From Actinomycetes bacterium (GTDB lineage Bacteria; Actinomycetota; Acidimicrobiia; Acidimicrobiales; Palsa-688), in contig JAKAXN010000037.1 of the NCBI GenBank assembly GCA_021816565.1, forward strand, positions 1 through 21,084: DNA of 21,084 bases. Direction: 5' to 3'. Below the pieces are notes generated by a model. It was not told the DNA's origin and made no database searches. It saw only the letters and a program-made list of their open reading frames with translations. A program made the translations under genes and the position numbers. Positions 1-7,367 of this stretch are shown piece after piece (the stretch's first letter is position 1; every line of letters begins with the position of its first letter).

Positions 1-719
1 ATGGTCGCCCAGGCCACGTCCTCGTGGGGGTCCCCGAGGTGGGCCAGCTCCCAGTCCAGCACGGCCCGCAGGCCCCGGCGGTCGACCATCAGGTTGCCGA
101 GGCGGAAGTCCCCGTGCACCACCACCGGCGGGCCGGTCGGCGGCCGGTTGGCGGCCAGCCACCGGTAGCCCAGCTCCAGCACCGGCCGAGCTTCGCCCAT
201 CTGATCCAGGCGGCGGCGGTAGAGGGCCAGCTTGTCCTGCTGGATCAGCCCCAGCCCCCGGGGGTCGACCCGGTGGACGCCGGCCAGGGCCGCGGCGCAG
301 CCCTCCATCAGCTCGGAGCGGGCCTTCTCGAGCTCCGGATCGCGCAGCACGGTGGGGGGCAGGGCCTCCCCGTCCACGTAGTCGGAGATCAGGTACCCGA
401 GACCGTCGGCCTCCCCGGCGGCCGCGACGGGGGCCACCGGTACCCCGGCCGCCGCGGCGGCGGCGATCACGGCCGCCTGGGCTGTCATGGCCAGCGGCCG
501 TTCCTCCGCGGGTACGGCCGGGTCCGGGCGGATCATCTCCTTCTGCAGGACGAACCGGCGGCCGGCGACGCCGGGACCGGCGGCCTCGAACACCCACGAC
601 TGGCGCGAGGCCCCGCTGGTCAGGGGATGCATCCGGGAGACGGTGACGTCCGGGCCGAGCACCGGGACCAGGGCACTCTGCGCGATGGATGCCACCTCGG
701 CGGTGCGGTCGTCGCCCAT
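1..719 (-). CDS. ACAD10/11-type phosphotransferase (APH fold), partial
   Basis: The gene reads leftward from an ATG at 719 and runs off the window edge, so about 239 N-terminal codons are seen and the C-terminus is missing. The translation has the aminoglycoside-phosphotransferase kinase fold. It has an N-terminal SGASRQSW nucleotide-loop segment, a VLQKE lysine strand, and the catalytic loop VVHGDFRLGNLMV followed by LDWELAHLGDPHEDVAW. That last pairing is characteristic of the ACAD10/ACAD11 N-terminal-like kinase subfamily rather than of true antibiotic kinases. Some family members phosphorylate 4-hydroxyacyl-CoA so that the hydroxyl can be eliminated during beta-oxidation; that activity here is inference. 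The start is supported by a TACAGT element seven bases upstream, which suggests a leaderless message. An acyl-CoA synthetase gene lies about 2.2 kb away. Antibiotic resistance is unlikely. Confidence 0.88.
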   Translation of the reverse strand, partial: MGDDRTAEVASIAQSALVPVLGPDVTVSRMHPLTSGASRQSWVFEAAGPGVAGRRFVLQKEMIRPDPAVPAEERPLAMTAQAAVIAAAAAAGVPVAPVAAAGEADGLGYLISDYVDGEALPPTVLRDPELEKARSELMEGCAAALAGVHRVDPRGLGLIQQDKLALYRRRLDQMGEARPVLELGYRWLAANRPPTGPPVVVHGDFRLGNLMVDRRGLRAVLDWELAHLGDPHEDVAWAT

Positions 720-726
720 CGCCTGA

Positions 727-732
727 ACTGTA
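727..732 (-). promoter_or_regulatory. -10 element (TACAGT) of the ACAD10-type kinase gene
   Basis: On the minus strand TACAGT matches the actinobacterial TAnnnT -10 consensus. It lies 7 bases before the ATG at 719, so transcription should begin at or next to the start codon. The whole divergent gap to the response regulator is only 31 bp. I see no clear -35 box and no clear element of this kind for the regulator gene. Confidence 0.5.
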
Positions 733-750
733 CGGGCAGACTGGTGGTCG

Positions 751-1434
751 GTGCGGATTCTGATAGTCGAGGACGAGCTTCCGATGGCCCGATCGCTGGC
801 CCGGGGCCTGCAGGCCGAGGGCTACACGGTTGACGTGGCCACCGACGGGGAGGAGGGGCTGGCCCGGGCCATGGCCGAGCCGTTCGACGCCATCGTGTTG
901 GACCTGATGCTCCCGAAGCTCAACGGCTACGCCGTCACCCGCCGACTGCGCGACAGCGGGGCCCGGGTACCGGTGCTGATGCTGACCGCCAAGCAGGGGG
1001 AGTTCGACCAGACAGAGGCGCTCGACACCGGCGCCGACGACTTCCTCTCCAAGCCGTTCTCCTACCCGGTCCTGCTGGCCCGCCTCCGGGCCCTGATCCG
1101 CCGGGGCGGCTCGCCCGGCGGGGCGGTGCTGGCGCACGGCGACGTGCGCCTCGACACCCGGGAGCACCGGTGCTGGCGGGGTGCCGACGAGGTGGTCCTC
1201 ACCCGCCGGGAGCACGCCCTGCTGTCCTACCTGCTCCACCGGCCGGGCCAGGCCGTCTCCAAGGCCGAGCTGCTCGAGCACGTCTGGGACCCGGGCAGTG
1301 AGCGGGACCCGAACGTGGTCGAGGTGTACATCGGATACCTGCGGCGCAAGCTGGACCAGCCCGGCCGGCCCTCACACATCGAGACGGTCCGCTCCCTCGG
1401 GTACCGCCTGGCGGCGGTGGGGGCGGTCCCGTGA
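751..1434 (+). CDS. OmpR/PhoB-family two-component response regulator
   Basis: The 227-residue protein has an N-terminal receiver domain (about 1-115) and a C-terminal winged-helix DNA-binding domain (about 128-224). Receiver residues are visible in place: acidic pair E7/D8, phospho-acceptor D51 in IVLDLMLP, switch threonine T79 and K101 in LSKPF. The effector domain has the expected LTRREHALLSYLL and VEVYIGYLRRKL helices and ends with the typical IETVRSLGYRL wing. The start is a GTG giving MRILIVEDE, the usual family N-terminus. The stop overlaps the next gene by four bases (GTGA), so regulator and sensor kinase should be made together. The stimulus and regulon cannot be read from the sequence. 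Confidence 0.93.
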   Translation: MRILIVEDELPMARSLARGLQAEGYTVDVATDGEEGLARAMAEPFDAIVLDLMLPKLNGYAVTRRLRDSGARVPVLMLTAKQGEFDQTEALDTGADDFLSKPFSYPVLLARLRALIRRGGSPGGAVLAHGDVRLDTREHRCWRGADEVVLTRREHALLSYLLHRPGQAVSKAELLEHVWDPGSERDPNVVEVYIGYLRRKLDQPGRPSHIETVRSLGYRLAAVGAVP

Positions 1435-2918
1435 ACCGCCTGGCCCGGCGCGTCCTGGGCAGCGTGCGGGTGCGGGTCACCGCCACCGCCCTGGTGGCGG
1501 TGGCCTGCGCCCTGATCGTCTCCTTCGCCCTGGTGGACGCCGGTATGCGCCACTACCGGGGGCGGGTGCTGCAGGCCACCGCCGACGAGCAGGCCCGCGA
1601 GGTCCTGGCCCTGAACCCCGAGCTGGCCACCCCGCTGGTGCTGCCCACCGATCCGAGCATCGAGTCCGGGCTGGTGCAGGTGCTGCGCGGCGGGAAGGTC
1701 ATCGGGGCCAGCCGTCCGCTGCACCGCCTGCCGCCGCTCTGGGACCCCGGCGACCCGCCCATCGTGGCCGCCCCCGGCGTGCTCGGCTCCCTGGCCCGGG
1801 ACGTGCGGGCGGTGGCGGTCCCGGTGAGCAACAACGGGGTCAAGGGGGTGGTCGTGGTGGTGATGTCGCTCCAGCAGTACGACCACTCCGTGGCCTATGT
1901 CCGCCGGCTGCTGGAGATCGGCACCCCCATGCTGATCGTCATGGTCGCCGGCATCAGCTGGCTGATCGTGGGTCGGGCCCTCCGGCCCATCGAGATGATG
2001 CGCCGGGAGGTCGCCGAGGTGGCGACCGTCCGCAGTGGCCACCGGGTGGCCGAGCCGGCCAACGACGACGAGGTCGGCCGCCTGGCCCGCACCCTCAACT
2101 CGATGCTGGACCGCATCCAGGCCTCCTCCGAGCGGGAGCGCCGCTTCGTGTCCGACGCCTCACATGAGCTGCGCTCGCCCATCGCCAACATCCGCACCGA
2201 GCTGGAGGTGGCCCTGCACCATCCGGGGGTCGCGGACTGGCCCCTGGTGGCGTCCGAGGTGCTCAACCAGAACGAGCGCATGGAGCAGCTGGTTGCGGGC
2301 CTGCTGCTCCTGGCCCGCTCCGACGAGGGCAGCCTGCCGGCGGTGGCCGACCCGGTCGACCTGGCGGAGGTTGCCCGCCAGGCGGTGGAATCGGTCGGCG
2401 GGACGTCACCGCTGGTGACGGTGGACGTGGCGCCGGCGCCGGTTGCCGTCCCGGTGGTCTACCTGGAGCGCATGGTCTACAACCTGCTCGACAACGCCCG
2501 GCGCTTCGCCACCTCCCGGGTGGCCGTCACGGTGGGCACCGATGCCGCCGGGGTGGTCCTGGAGGTCGCCGACGACGGCCCGGGCGTCCCCGAAGCCGAC
2601 CGGCACCGCATCTTCGAGCGGTTCGTGCGCCTCGACGAGGCCCGCCACCGGGGCGACGGCGGCTTCGGCCTCGGCCTGGCCATCGTCGCCGATCTGAGCC
2701 GCTTCTACGGGGGCAGCATCAAGGTGGCCCCGAACCGTCCGGGGGCCCGCTTCGTGCTGCGCCTGCCGGCTGCCGGGTCGACCCCGTCGCCGGGAGCGGG
2801 GGGCGCGTCCGGGCCGGGCGGAGACGGGACCGCCGCTCCGGCAGAGACGTCCGCTCCCGGCGGCCCGTCCGGGCCCGGCGTAACCGCCGGTCAGGCGGTA
2901 CGGATCCCCGCCACCTGA
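1431..2918 (+). CDS. Membrane sensor histidine kinase, partner of the adjacent regulator
   Basis: The protein has 495 residues. TM1 is at about 15-37, followed by an extracytoplasmic loop of roughly 120 residues, TM2 at about 161-183, and a HAMP linker to about 235. The HisKA domain carries the phospho-acceptor H245 in [11 protein letters not shown]. The HATPase domain has its N box at N351-N355 (NLLDN), its G1 box DDGPGVP at about 381-387 and its G2 box GFGLGLA at about 411-417. All catalytic boxes are intact. After the kinase core, about 45 residues form a Gly/Pro/Ser/Ala-rich tail with no recognisable domain. The start GTG overlaps the regulator stop. The 3' end overlaps the convergent acyl-CoA synthetase gene by 28 bp. 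The architecture resembles actinobacterial CutS/PrrB-type kinases; the ligand is unknown. Confidence 0.93.
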   Translation: MNRLARRVLGSVRVRVTATALVAVACALIVSFALVDAGMRHYRGRVLQATADEQAREVLALNPELATPLVLPTDPSIESGLVQVLRGGKVIGASRPLHRLPPLWDPGDPPIVAAPGVLGSLARDVRAVAVPVSNNGVKGVVVVVMSLQQYDHSVAYVRRLLEIGTPMLIVMVAGISWLIVGRALRPIEMMRREVAEVATVRSGHRVAEPANDDEVGRLARTLNSMLDRIQASSERERRFVSDASHELRSPIANIRTELEVALHHPGVADWPLVASEVLNQNERMEQLVAGLLLLARSDEGSLPAVADPVDLAEVARQAVESVGGTSPLVTVDVAPAPVAVPVVYLERMVYNLLDNARRFATSRVAVTVGTDAAGVVLEVADDGPGVPEADRHRIFERFVRLDEARHRGDGGFGLGLAIVADLSRFYGGSIKVAPNRPGARFVLRLPAAGSTPSPGAGGASGPGGDGTAAPAETSAPGGPSGPGVTAGQAVRIPAT

Positions 2919-4537
2919 CCGAGGCCGAGTTCCCGGACGCTCTCCTCCCGCATCTCCACCTTGCGGACCTTGCCGGTGACCGTCATGGGGAATTCCTCCA
3001 CCAGCTTGATGTAGCGGGGGATCTTCTGGTGGGCGATGCGGCCCCGGCAGAAGTCGCGGACGGCGTCGACGTCGAGGGGGGTGGCTCCGGGCTTCAGCCT
3101 GATCCAGGCCATGATCTCCTCCCCGTACCTCTCGTCCGGGACCCCTATGACCGCCACATCGGCGATGTCGGGATGGGTGTAGAGGAACTCCTCGATCTCC
3201 CGGGGGTACACGTTCTCCCCGCCTCTGATCACCAGGTCCTTGATCCGCCCGACGATGTTCACGTAGCCGTCCTCGCGCATTACGGCCAGGTCGCCGGTGT
3301 GCATCCAGCGGGCCGCGTCGATGACCTCGGCGGTCTTGTCCGGCTCGTTCCAGTAGCCGAGCATCACCGAGTATCCCCTGGTGCACACCTCGCCAGGGGT
3401 GCCGATCGGCGCCACCAGGCCGGTGGCCGGGTCCACGATCTTGATCTCCAGGTGGGGCATGACCCGCCCGACGGTGGCGGTGCGCTGCTCCAGGCTGTCG
3501 TCGGCCCTGGTCTGGGTGGACACCGGCGAGGTCTCGGTCATGCCGTAGGCGATGCCCACCTCGCCCATGTGCATCTCCGTCTGGACCCGCTTCATGACCT
3601 CCACCGGGCACGGAGAGCCGGCCATGAGCCCGGTCCGCAGGGATGTCAGGTCGTAGGACGCGAAGTCGCCGACGCCGAGCTCGGCGATGAACATGGTCGG
3701 CACGCCGTACAGGGACGTGCAGCGCTCCTCCTGCACGGCGCGCAGGGTCGCCGCCGGGTCGAACAGCGGGGCCGGGATGACGATGGTCGAGCCGTGGGTG
3801 GTGCAGCCGAGGTTGCCCATGACCATCCCGAAGCAGTGGTAGAAGGGCACCGGCAGGCACACCCGGTCGGCCGGGCTGTAGCCGAGCAGCTCGGCCACGA
3901 AGAAGCCGTTGTTCAAGATGTTGTGGTGCGACAGGGTCGCACCCTTGGGGAAGCCGGTGGTGCCGGAGGTGTACTGGATGTTGATGGGGTCGTCGAAGGC
4001 CAGGGCGGCCTCGGAGGCGGCCAGGTCCGCGTCGCTCACCGCCGATCCGGCCGATTCCATGGCGTCCCAGCTGGCGTCGCCGATGAATACGACGTGCCGG
4101 AGGCCGGTCACCCCGGGCCGGACCTCCTCCACCATGGCCCGGTAGTCGCTGGTCCGGTGGGCGGTGGCGCTCACCAGCACCCGCACCCCCGCCTGGCGCA
4201 GGACGTAGTCCAGCTCCGAGGTGCGGTAGGCCGGGTTGACGTTGACCAGGATGGCCCCGATCAGGGCCGTCCCGTACTGCAGGGCCACCCATTCGGGGCA
4301 GTTGGGCGACCAGATACCGACCCGGTCGCCTTTCTGCACCCCCATGGCCAGCAGCCCCCGGGCCACCGAGCGCGACCACTGCAGCAGCTCGGCGTAGGTC
4401 CAGCGCCGCCCCGACGGGCAGTCGACCAGTGCCTCGTGGTCCGGGAGCCGGGCCGCGGTGCGGGCCAGGTTGGCCCCGATGGTCTCGCCCAGCAGGCTGG
4501 TCTCCGATCCGCCGTGCGCGTACGACGCTCCCGTCAT
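2891..4537 (-). CDS. Fatty acyl-CoA synthetase (AMP-forming)
   Basis: This is a 548-residue, full-length member of the adenylate-forming ANL superfamily. It should activate a carboxylic acid with ATP to the acyl-AMP and then load it on CoA. Motifs occur in order: phosphate loop [10 protein letters not shown] (190-199), the PFYHCFG segment (231-237), YGMTE (331-335), TGD (414-416), hinge [16 protein letters not shown] (430-445), and adenylation lysine K523 in TGKVRK. The overall sequence is like the ACSF2/medium- to long-chain FadD group, but chain length cannot be settled by eye. The ATG at 4537 is preceded by a strong Shine-Dalgarno run three bases away. The gene is in line with the upstream lipoprotein gene but has its own apparent promoter. 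It ends inside the tail of the convergent histidine kinase gene. Confidence 0.93.
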   Translation of the reverse strand: MTGASYAHGGSETSLLGETIGANLARTAARLPDHEALVDCPSGRRWTYAELLQWSRSVARGLLAMGVQKGDRVGIWSPNCPEWVALQYGTALIGAILVNVNPAYRTSELDYVLRQAGVRVLVSATAHRTSDYRAMVEEVRPGVTGLRHVVFIGDASWDAMESAGSAVSDADLAASEAALAFDDPINIQYTSGTTGFPKGATLSHHNILNNGFFVAELLGYSPADRVCLPVPFYHCFGMVMGNLGCTTHGSTIVIPAPLFDPAATLRAVQEERCTSLYGVPTMFIAELGVGDFASYDLTSLRTGLMAGSPCPVEVMKRVQTEMHMGEVGIAYGMTETSPVSTQTRADDSLEQRTATVGRVMPHLEIKIVDPATGLVAPIGTPGEVCTRGYSVMLGYWNEPDKTAEVIDAARWMHTGDLAVMREDGYVNIVGRIKDLVIRGGENVYPREIEEFLYTHPDIADVAVIGVPDERYGEEIMAWIRLKPGATPLDVDAVRDFCRGRIAHQKIPRYIKLVEEFPMTVTGKVRKVEMREESVRELGLGQVAGIRTA

Positions 4538-4540
4538 CGG

Positions 4541-4550
4541 CCCTCCCCTC
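4541..4550 (-). promoter_or_regulatory. Strong ribosome binding site of the acyl-CoA synthetase gene
   Basis: The minus strand reads GAGGGGAGGG three bases before the ATG at 4537. It is one of the strongest purine-rich Shine-Dalgarno runs in the window, in contrast to several neighbours that appear leaderless. Confidence 0.7.
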
Positions 4551-4566
4551 GGTCGTGGTGAGCTGG

Positions 4567-4572
4567 ACAGTA
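4567..4572 (-). promoter_or_regulatory. -10 element (TACTGT) ahead of the acyl-CoA synthetase gene
   Basis: TACTGT on the minus strand fits TAnnnT and lies 29 bases before the start codon. It would leave a leader of about 22 bases holding the Shine-Dalgarno run. It sits in the 49-bp gap after the lipoprotein stop, so the synthetase may be transcribed independently. Confidence 0.45.
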
Positions 4573-4586
4573 CCGCCTGGCCGGTC

Positions 4587-6098
4587 CTACGGCGTCGCAG
4601 TCCGGCCCGGGCCCCGGAGCGCCTCGACGCCGGAGCTGGTGGGCACGAGGACCAGGCCCCCGGCGACCGACAGCGAGGCGAAGTGGGCCACGCCCCGCCC
4701 CACCGGGACCGACTGCAGGACCCGCCCGGTGACCGGGTCCAGCTCCTGCACCACGCCGTCGGGGTAGCGCAGGGCCCACAGCGCCCCGCCGGCCAGGACC
4801 GGTGTGGAGTTGGCCCGCCCGGCCCGCCACCCGGTGCGGCGCCCGGCCAGGTCGACCTGCTGAATCCCGCCGGCCCGGCACGGCACGTACAGGCTGTCGG
4901 TGGCCGGGTCGTAGGCCGCCCCGCCGTCGGGGTCGCTGCCGCAGATGCCCCGGATCTCAGCCACCGGGGCCAGGTCCGACCGGCGCAGCAGGTACCCGAT
5001 GTCGGTCTTGCCCACGGCGAACACCAGCCCGCCGGGCAGGAGGACCGGACCTCCGGTGGACAGGTCCATGTCCCCGGTCGCCGCCCGGTCCTGGAACGAC
5101 GCCACGGGCGGCCCTACCGGCCCGGGGTCGAGCTTCAGCACCGCTTCCGCCCACGGGGCCGGGCCCGGGGAGTCGGGGTTGCCGGTCGTCACGTACAGCG
5201 TCCCCGACGGGCCCACCGCCGGCCCCGACCCACCATCCCATACCGCCCCTCCGAGGGCATCCGGGGTCACGTCGAGGGACTGTCCGCCGGGGCCCGTGGT
5301 CGGCATCCCGACCACCCAGCCGGAGTAGGCGCCGCAGTCGCCGTACTGGCCGCCGTAGCCGACGTAGACCCGGCCGCCGGCCAGGGCCAGCGCCGCCCGC
5401 TGGAGGAGGTGGAGCGGGCTCTGGCCGGCCGGCAGGGCCGGGTCGGCGTTGACGTTCAGGGTGACCCGACCGCTGGCGATTGAGATGCCGACCAGCTGGT
5501 GGTGCACCGGGGGCCGGCCGGCCGTGCTGACCTCTCCGACCACGTACACGGTCCCGGTGGCCGGGTCTATGACCGGCGTGCTGGTGATCCCCAGCGGATC
5601 CACGTCGCCGCAGCCGGCGGCGGCCGCCACGTGGCGTAGGGGAGCCCCCATGCTGACCTGCCAGGCGACGCGGCCGGTGGCGACGTCGAGGGCGTAGACG
5701 TTGTCGCCCTCGGTGGCCACGATCACCCGGCCGTCGAACACCAGCGGCTGGCCGTACACCGCTTGGCCGTCGAGGGCGTCGGACCAGGCCCGGGTCAGAG
5801 GGGCCAGGCCGGGGGTGGGCCCGGCCTGGCCCAGCCGGGCGGCCGAGCCCTGGTAGGTGGTCCACGCCGGGCCGGTGGGGGCGGCCGGGTCGATAGGGGC
5901 CGGCCCGCCCGCCGATGGTACGGCGGGCGTGGCGCCGCCCGCGGGTCGGGTGGTGGCCGGGTTGGCGGCGGTCGGGGAGGGCGACGCGCTCCGGGCCGGC
6001 CCGGCGGCGCGGCCCGAGCCGCACCCGGCCAGCGTCCCGGCCAGCACCACCAACCCGGCGGCGGTGGCGGCGGGGACCCGGCGGCGGTGGCGGCGCAT
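4587..6098 (-). CDS. Lipoprotein with PQQ-type beta-propeller
   Basis: The protein has 503 residues. An Arg-rich n-region and a hydrophobic stretch end in a lipobox LAGC with the lipidated cysteine at 26. A Pro/Ala/Thr/Ser-rich linker follows to about residue 78. The rest is a propeller with repeated blades such as [16 protein letters not shown] and [10 protein letters not shown], and a [13 protein letters not shown] opening typical of PQQ-like propellers in secreted actinobacterial proteins. Blade-like repeats continue to the C-terminus. Several cysteines in the propeller suggest disulfides in an exported protein. Function is open: a BamB-like scaffold, a quinoprotein-type enzyme or a binding protein are all possible. 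I see no proof of PQQ binding. The start ATG at 6098 gives a complete signal peptide. Confidence 0.85.
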   Translation of the reverse strand: MRRHRRRVPAATAAGLVVLAGTLAGCGSGRAAGPARSASPSPTAANPATTRPAGGATPAVPSAGGPAPIDPAAPTGPAWTTYQGSAARLGQAGPTPGLAPLTRAWSDALDGQAVYGQPLVFDGRVIVATEGDNVYALDVATGRVAWQVSMGAPLRHVAAAAGCGDVDPLGITSTPVIDPATGTVYVVGEVSTAGRPPVHHQLVGISIASGRVTLNVNADPALPAGQSPLHLLQRAALALAGGRVYVGYGGQYGDCGAYSGWVVGMPTTGPGGQSLDVTPDALGGAVWDGGSGPAVGPSGTLYVTTGNPDSPGPAPWAEAVLKLDPGPVGPPVASFQDRAATGDMDLSTGGPVLLPGGLVFAVGKTDIGYLLRRSDLAPVAEIRGICGSDPDGGAAYDPATDSLYVPCRAGGIQQVDLAGRRTGWRAGRANSTPVLAGGALWALRYPDGVVQELDPVTGRVLQSVPVGRGVAHFASLSVAGGLVLVPTSSGVEALRGPGRTATP

Positions 6099-6192
6099 GC
6101 CCCATCATGACCCGGACCACCGGCCCGGCTCCGGCCGCTGCTGCCCTCCGTACCCCCGGCGGCCCGCCCCGGCCCGGGCGTGACCGCCGGGC

Positions 6193-6198
6193 TAGGAT
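6193..6198 (+). promoter_or_regulatory. -10 element (TAGGAT) for the CHK-like kinase gene
   Basis: TAGGAT fits TAnnnT and lies in the 168-bp divergent gap between the lipoprotein gene and the kinase gene. It would give a leader of about 60 bases that includes the purine run at 6255-6264. A 10-bp direct repeat CCCCCGGCGG occurs at 6153-6162 and 6211-6220 on either side of it, which may be chance in such GC-rich DNA. I see no clear -35 box. Confidence 0.4.
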
Positions 6199-6254
6199 CG
6201 GGTCGCCGTTCCCCCGGCGGGGCTCCCGCCCGGTCGGGGTCGATGGACGGCTCC

Positions 6255-6264
6255 GGGGGGAGGG
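6255..6264 (+). promoter_or_regulatory. Ribosome binding site deciding the kinase start
   Basis: GGGGGGAGGG lies two bases before the ATG at 6267. It favours that ATG over an in-frame GTG at 6180, which would add 29 residues of low-complexity Gly/Arg/Ser sequence with no family match. Confidence 0.65.
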
Positions 6265-6266
6265 TG

Positions 6267-7331
6267 ATGTCCGTACTGAACGCGCCGGCTGGAGCCACCG
6301 GGCTCAGCCCCGAGTGGCTGACCGAGGCTCTCGCCCCGGTCTCCGACGGGGCCCGGGTCACGGAGCTGTCGGCGACGCCGATCGGTCTCGGCAACGTGGC
6401 CGACTCGCTGCGGCTCATCCCCGTCTGGGACCGACCCACCCCGGCTCCGGCCTCGCTGGTGGCCAAGGTGCCCTCATCGGATCCGGTGAGCCGCTCGGCG
6501 GGTTTCTCCACCCGCACCTACGAGTTGGAGGTGGCCTTCTACAACGAGCTGGCCCACACGGTGTGGGTCAACCGCCCGCGCTGCTACCTGGCCCGCTTCG
6601 ACCCCGCCGCCGAGGCCTACGTGGTGCTGCTCGAGGATCTGGCCCCGGCCGAGGCGGGCGACCAGATAGCCGGGTGCCGGCCCGAGGAGGCGGCCTCCGC
6701 GGTGTCCGAGCTGGCGGCCCTCCACGCACCCAGGTGGGGTGACCCGACCCTGCTCGACCTGGAGTGGCTGGACCGGCCGTCGCCCGACGCGGCCAGGCTG
6801 ACCGCCGAGGGCGTCGGCTTGCTGTTCGGCGGTTTCGTGGACCGCTACCGGGACCGGCTCGAGCCGGGGGTACTGGAGGTCAGCGAGCGGCTGATGGGCT
6901 CGCTCGAGGGGTACCTGTCGTCCCGTCCCGGCCCGTGGTCGGTACTGCACGGGGACTTCCGCCTGGATAACCTGCTCTTCGGCGGTCCCCGGGTGGCGGT
7001 ACTGGACTGGCAGACGGTGCGCATCGGCGCCCCGCTGTGCGATGTCGCCTACTTCATCGGCTCGGCCCTCCTGCCCGAGGCCCGCAGGCAGCACGAGGCC
7101 GGTCTGGTGGAGGCCTACCGGCTGGCGCTGGCCGGCGCCGGGGTGGACCTGCCCGCCGACCAGTGCTGGGAGGGCTACCGCCGCTTTGCCTTCGACGGCC
7201 TGATCATGGCCGTGGCGGCATCCATGCTGGTGGCCCGCACAGCCCGCAGCGACGACATGTTCATGGCCATGGCCAACCGCCACGGACGCCAGGCCATCGA
7301 TCTGGGCTCGGCCGAGTTCCTGGACCGCTGA
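6267..7331 (+). CDS. CHK/EcKinase-like phosphotransferase (APH fold)
   Basis: The 354-residue protein has the APH kinase fold. It has a nucleotide-binding lysine strand LVAKVP (K67), an acidic block YVVLLEDLAP, the catalytic loop VLHGDFRLDNLLF (H228, D230, N235) and the metal-binding VLDWQ (D247). The ELEVAFYNELA and LLEDLAPAEAGDQI segments resemble the CHK/ecdysteroid-kinase-like branch, which phosphorylates hydroxyls on small organic or steroid-like molecules, rather than the ACAD10-type gene at the window start. The natural substrate is unknown, and nothing suggests antibiotic resistance specifically. The start ATG at 6267 is chosen because of the Shine-Dalgarno run just upstream. The gene is divergent from the lipoprotein gene and convergent with the membrane protein gene. 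Confidence 0.85.
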   Translation: MSVLNAPAGATGLSPEWLTEALAPVSDGARVTELSATPIGLGNVADSLRLIPVWDRPTPAPASLVAKVPSSDPVSRSAGFSTRTYELEVAFYNELAHTVWVNRPRCYLARFDPAAEAYVVLLEDLAPAEAGDQIAGCRPEEAASAVSELAALHAPRWGDPTLLDLEWLDRPSPDAARLTAEGVGLLFGGFVDRYRDRLEPGVLEVSERLMGSLEGYLSSRPGPWSVLHGDFRLDNLLFGGPRVAVLDWQTVRIGAPLCDVAYFIGSALLPEARRQHEAGLVEAYRLALAGAGVDLPADQCWEGYRRFAFDGLIMAVAASMLVARTARSDDMFMAMANRHGRQAIDLGSAEFLDR

Positions 7332-7332
7332 C

Positions 7333-7366
7333 GCCGGCATGCCGGCCGGGCCGGTGCGGCGGCCGG
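7333..7366. terminator. Palindromic GC-rich gap between convergent genes, possible terminator
   Basis: The 36-bp gap between two convergent stops holds a perfect 14-bp palindrome, GCCGGCATGCCGGC (7333-7346). A second possible stem pairs CCGGCC (7342-7347) with GGCCGG (7361-7366). There is no T-tract, so this would be a non-canonical bidirectional terminator at best. Confidence 0.35.
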
Positions 7367-7367
7367 G

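Noticed and set aside
24..833. Long plus-strand reading frame of about 269 codons over the ACAD10-type kinase gene
   Set aside because: It is antisense to a clear APH-fold gene and its translation is Gly/Arg/Pro/His-rich without any family motif. Third-position GC bias explains it.
3029..4561. Plus-strand 510-codon open frame opposite the acyl-CoA synthetase
   Set aside because: Translation is His/Gly/Val/Arg-rich low complexity; the opposite strand encodes a complete enzyme with all motifs.
4587..6098. PQQ-dependent dehydrogenase
   Set aside because: The propeller repeats are present, but I see no PQQ or calcium ligand set or cytochrome domain, so only the fold is claimed.
1..7331. Aminoglycoside resistance genes
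   Set aside because: The two APH-fold proteins carry ACAD10-type and CHK-like signatures, not those of aminoglycoside kinases.
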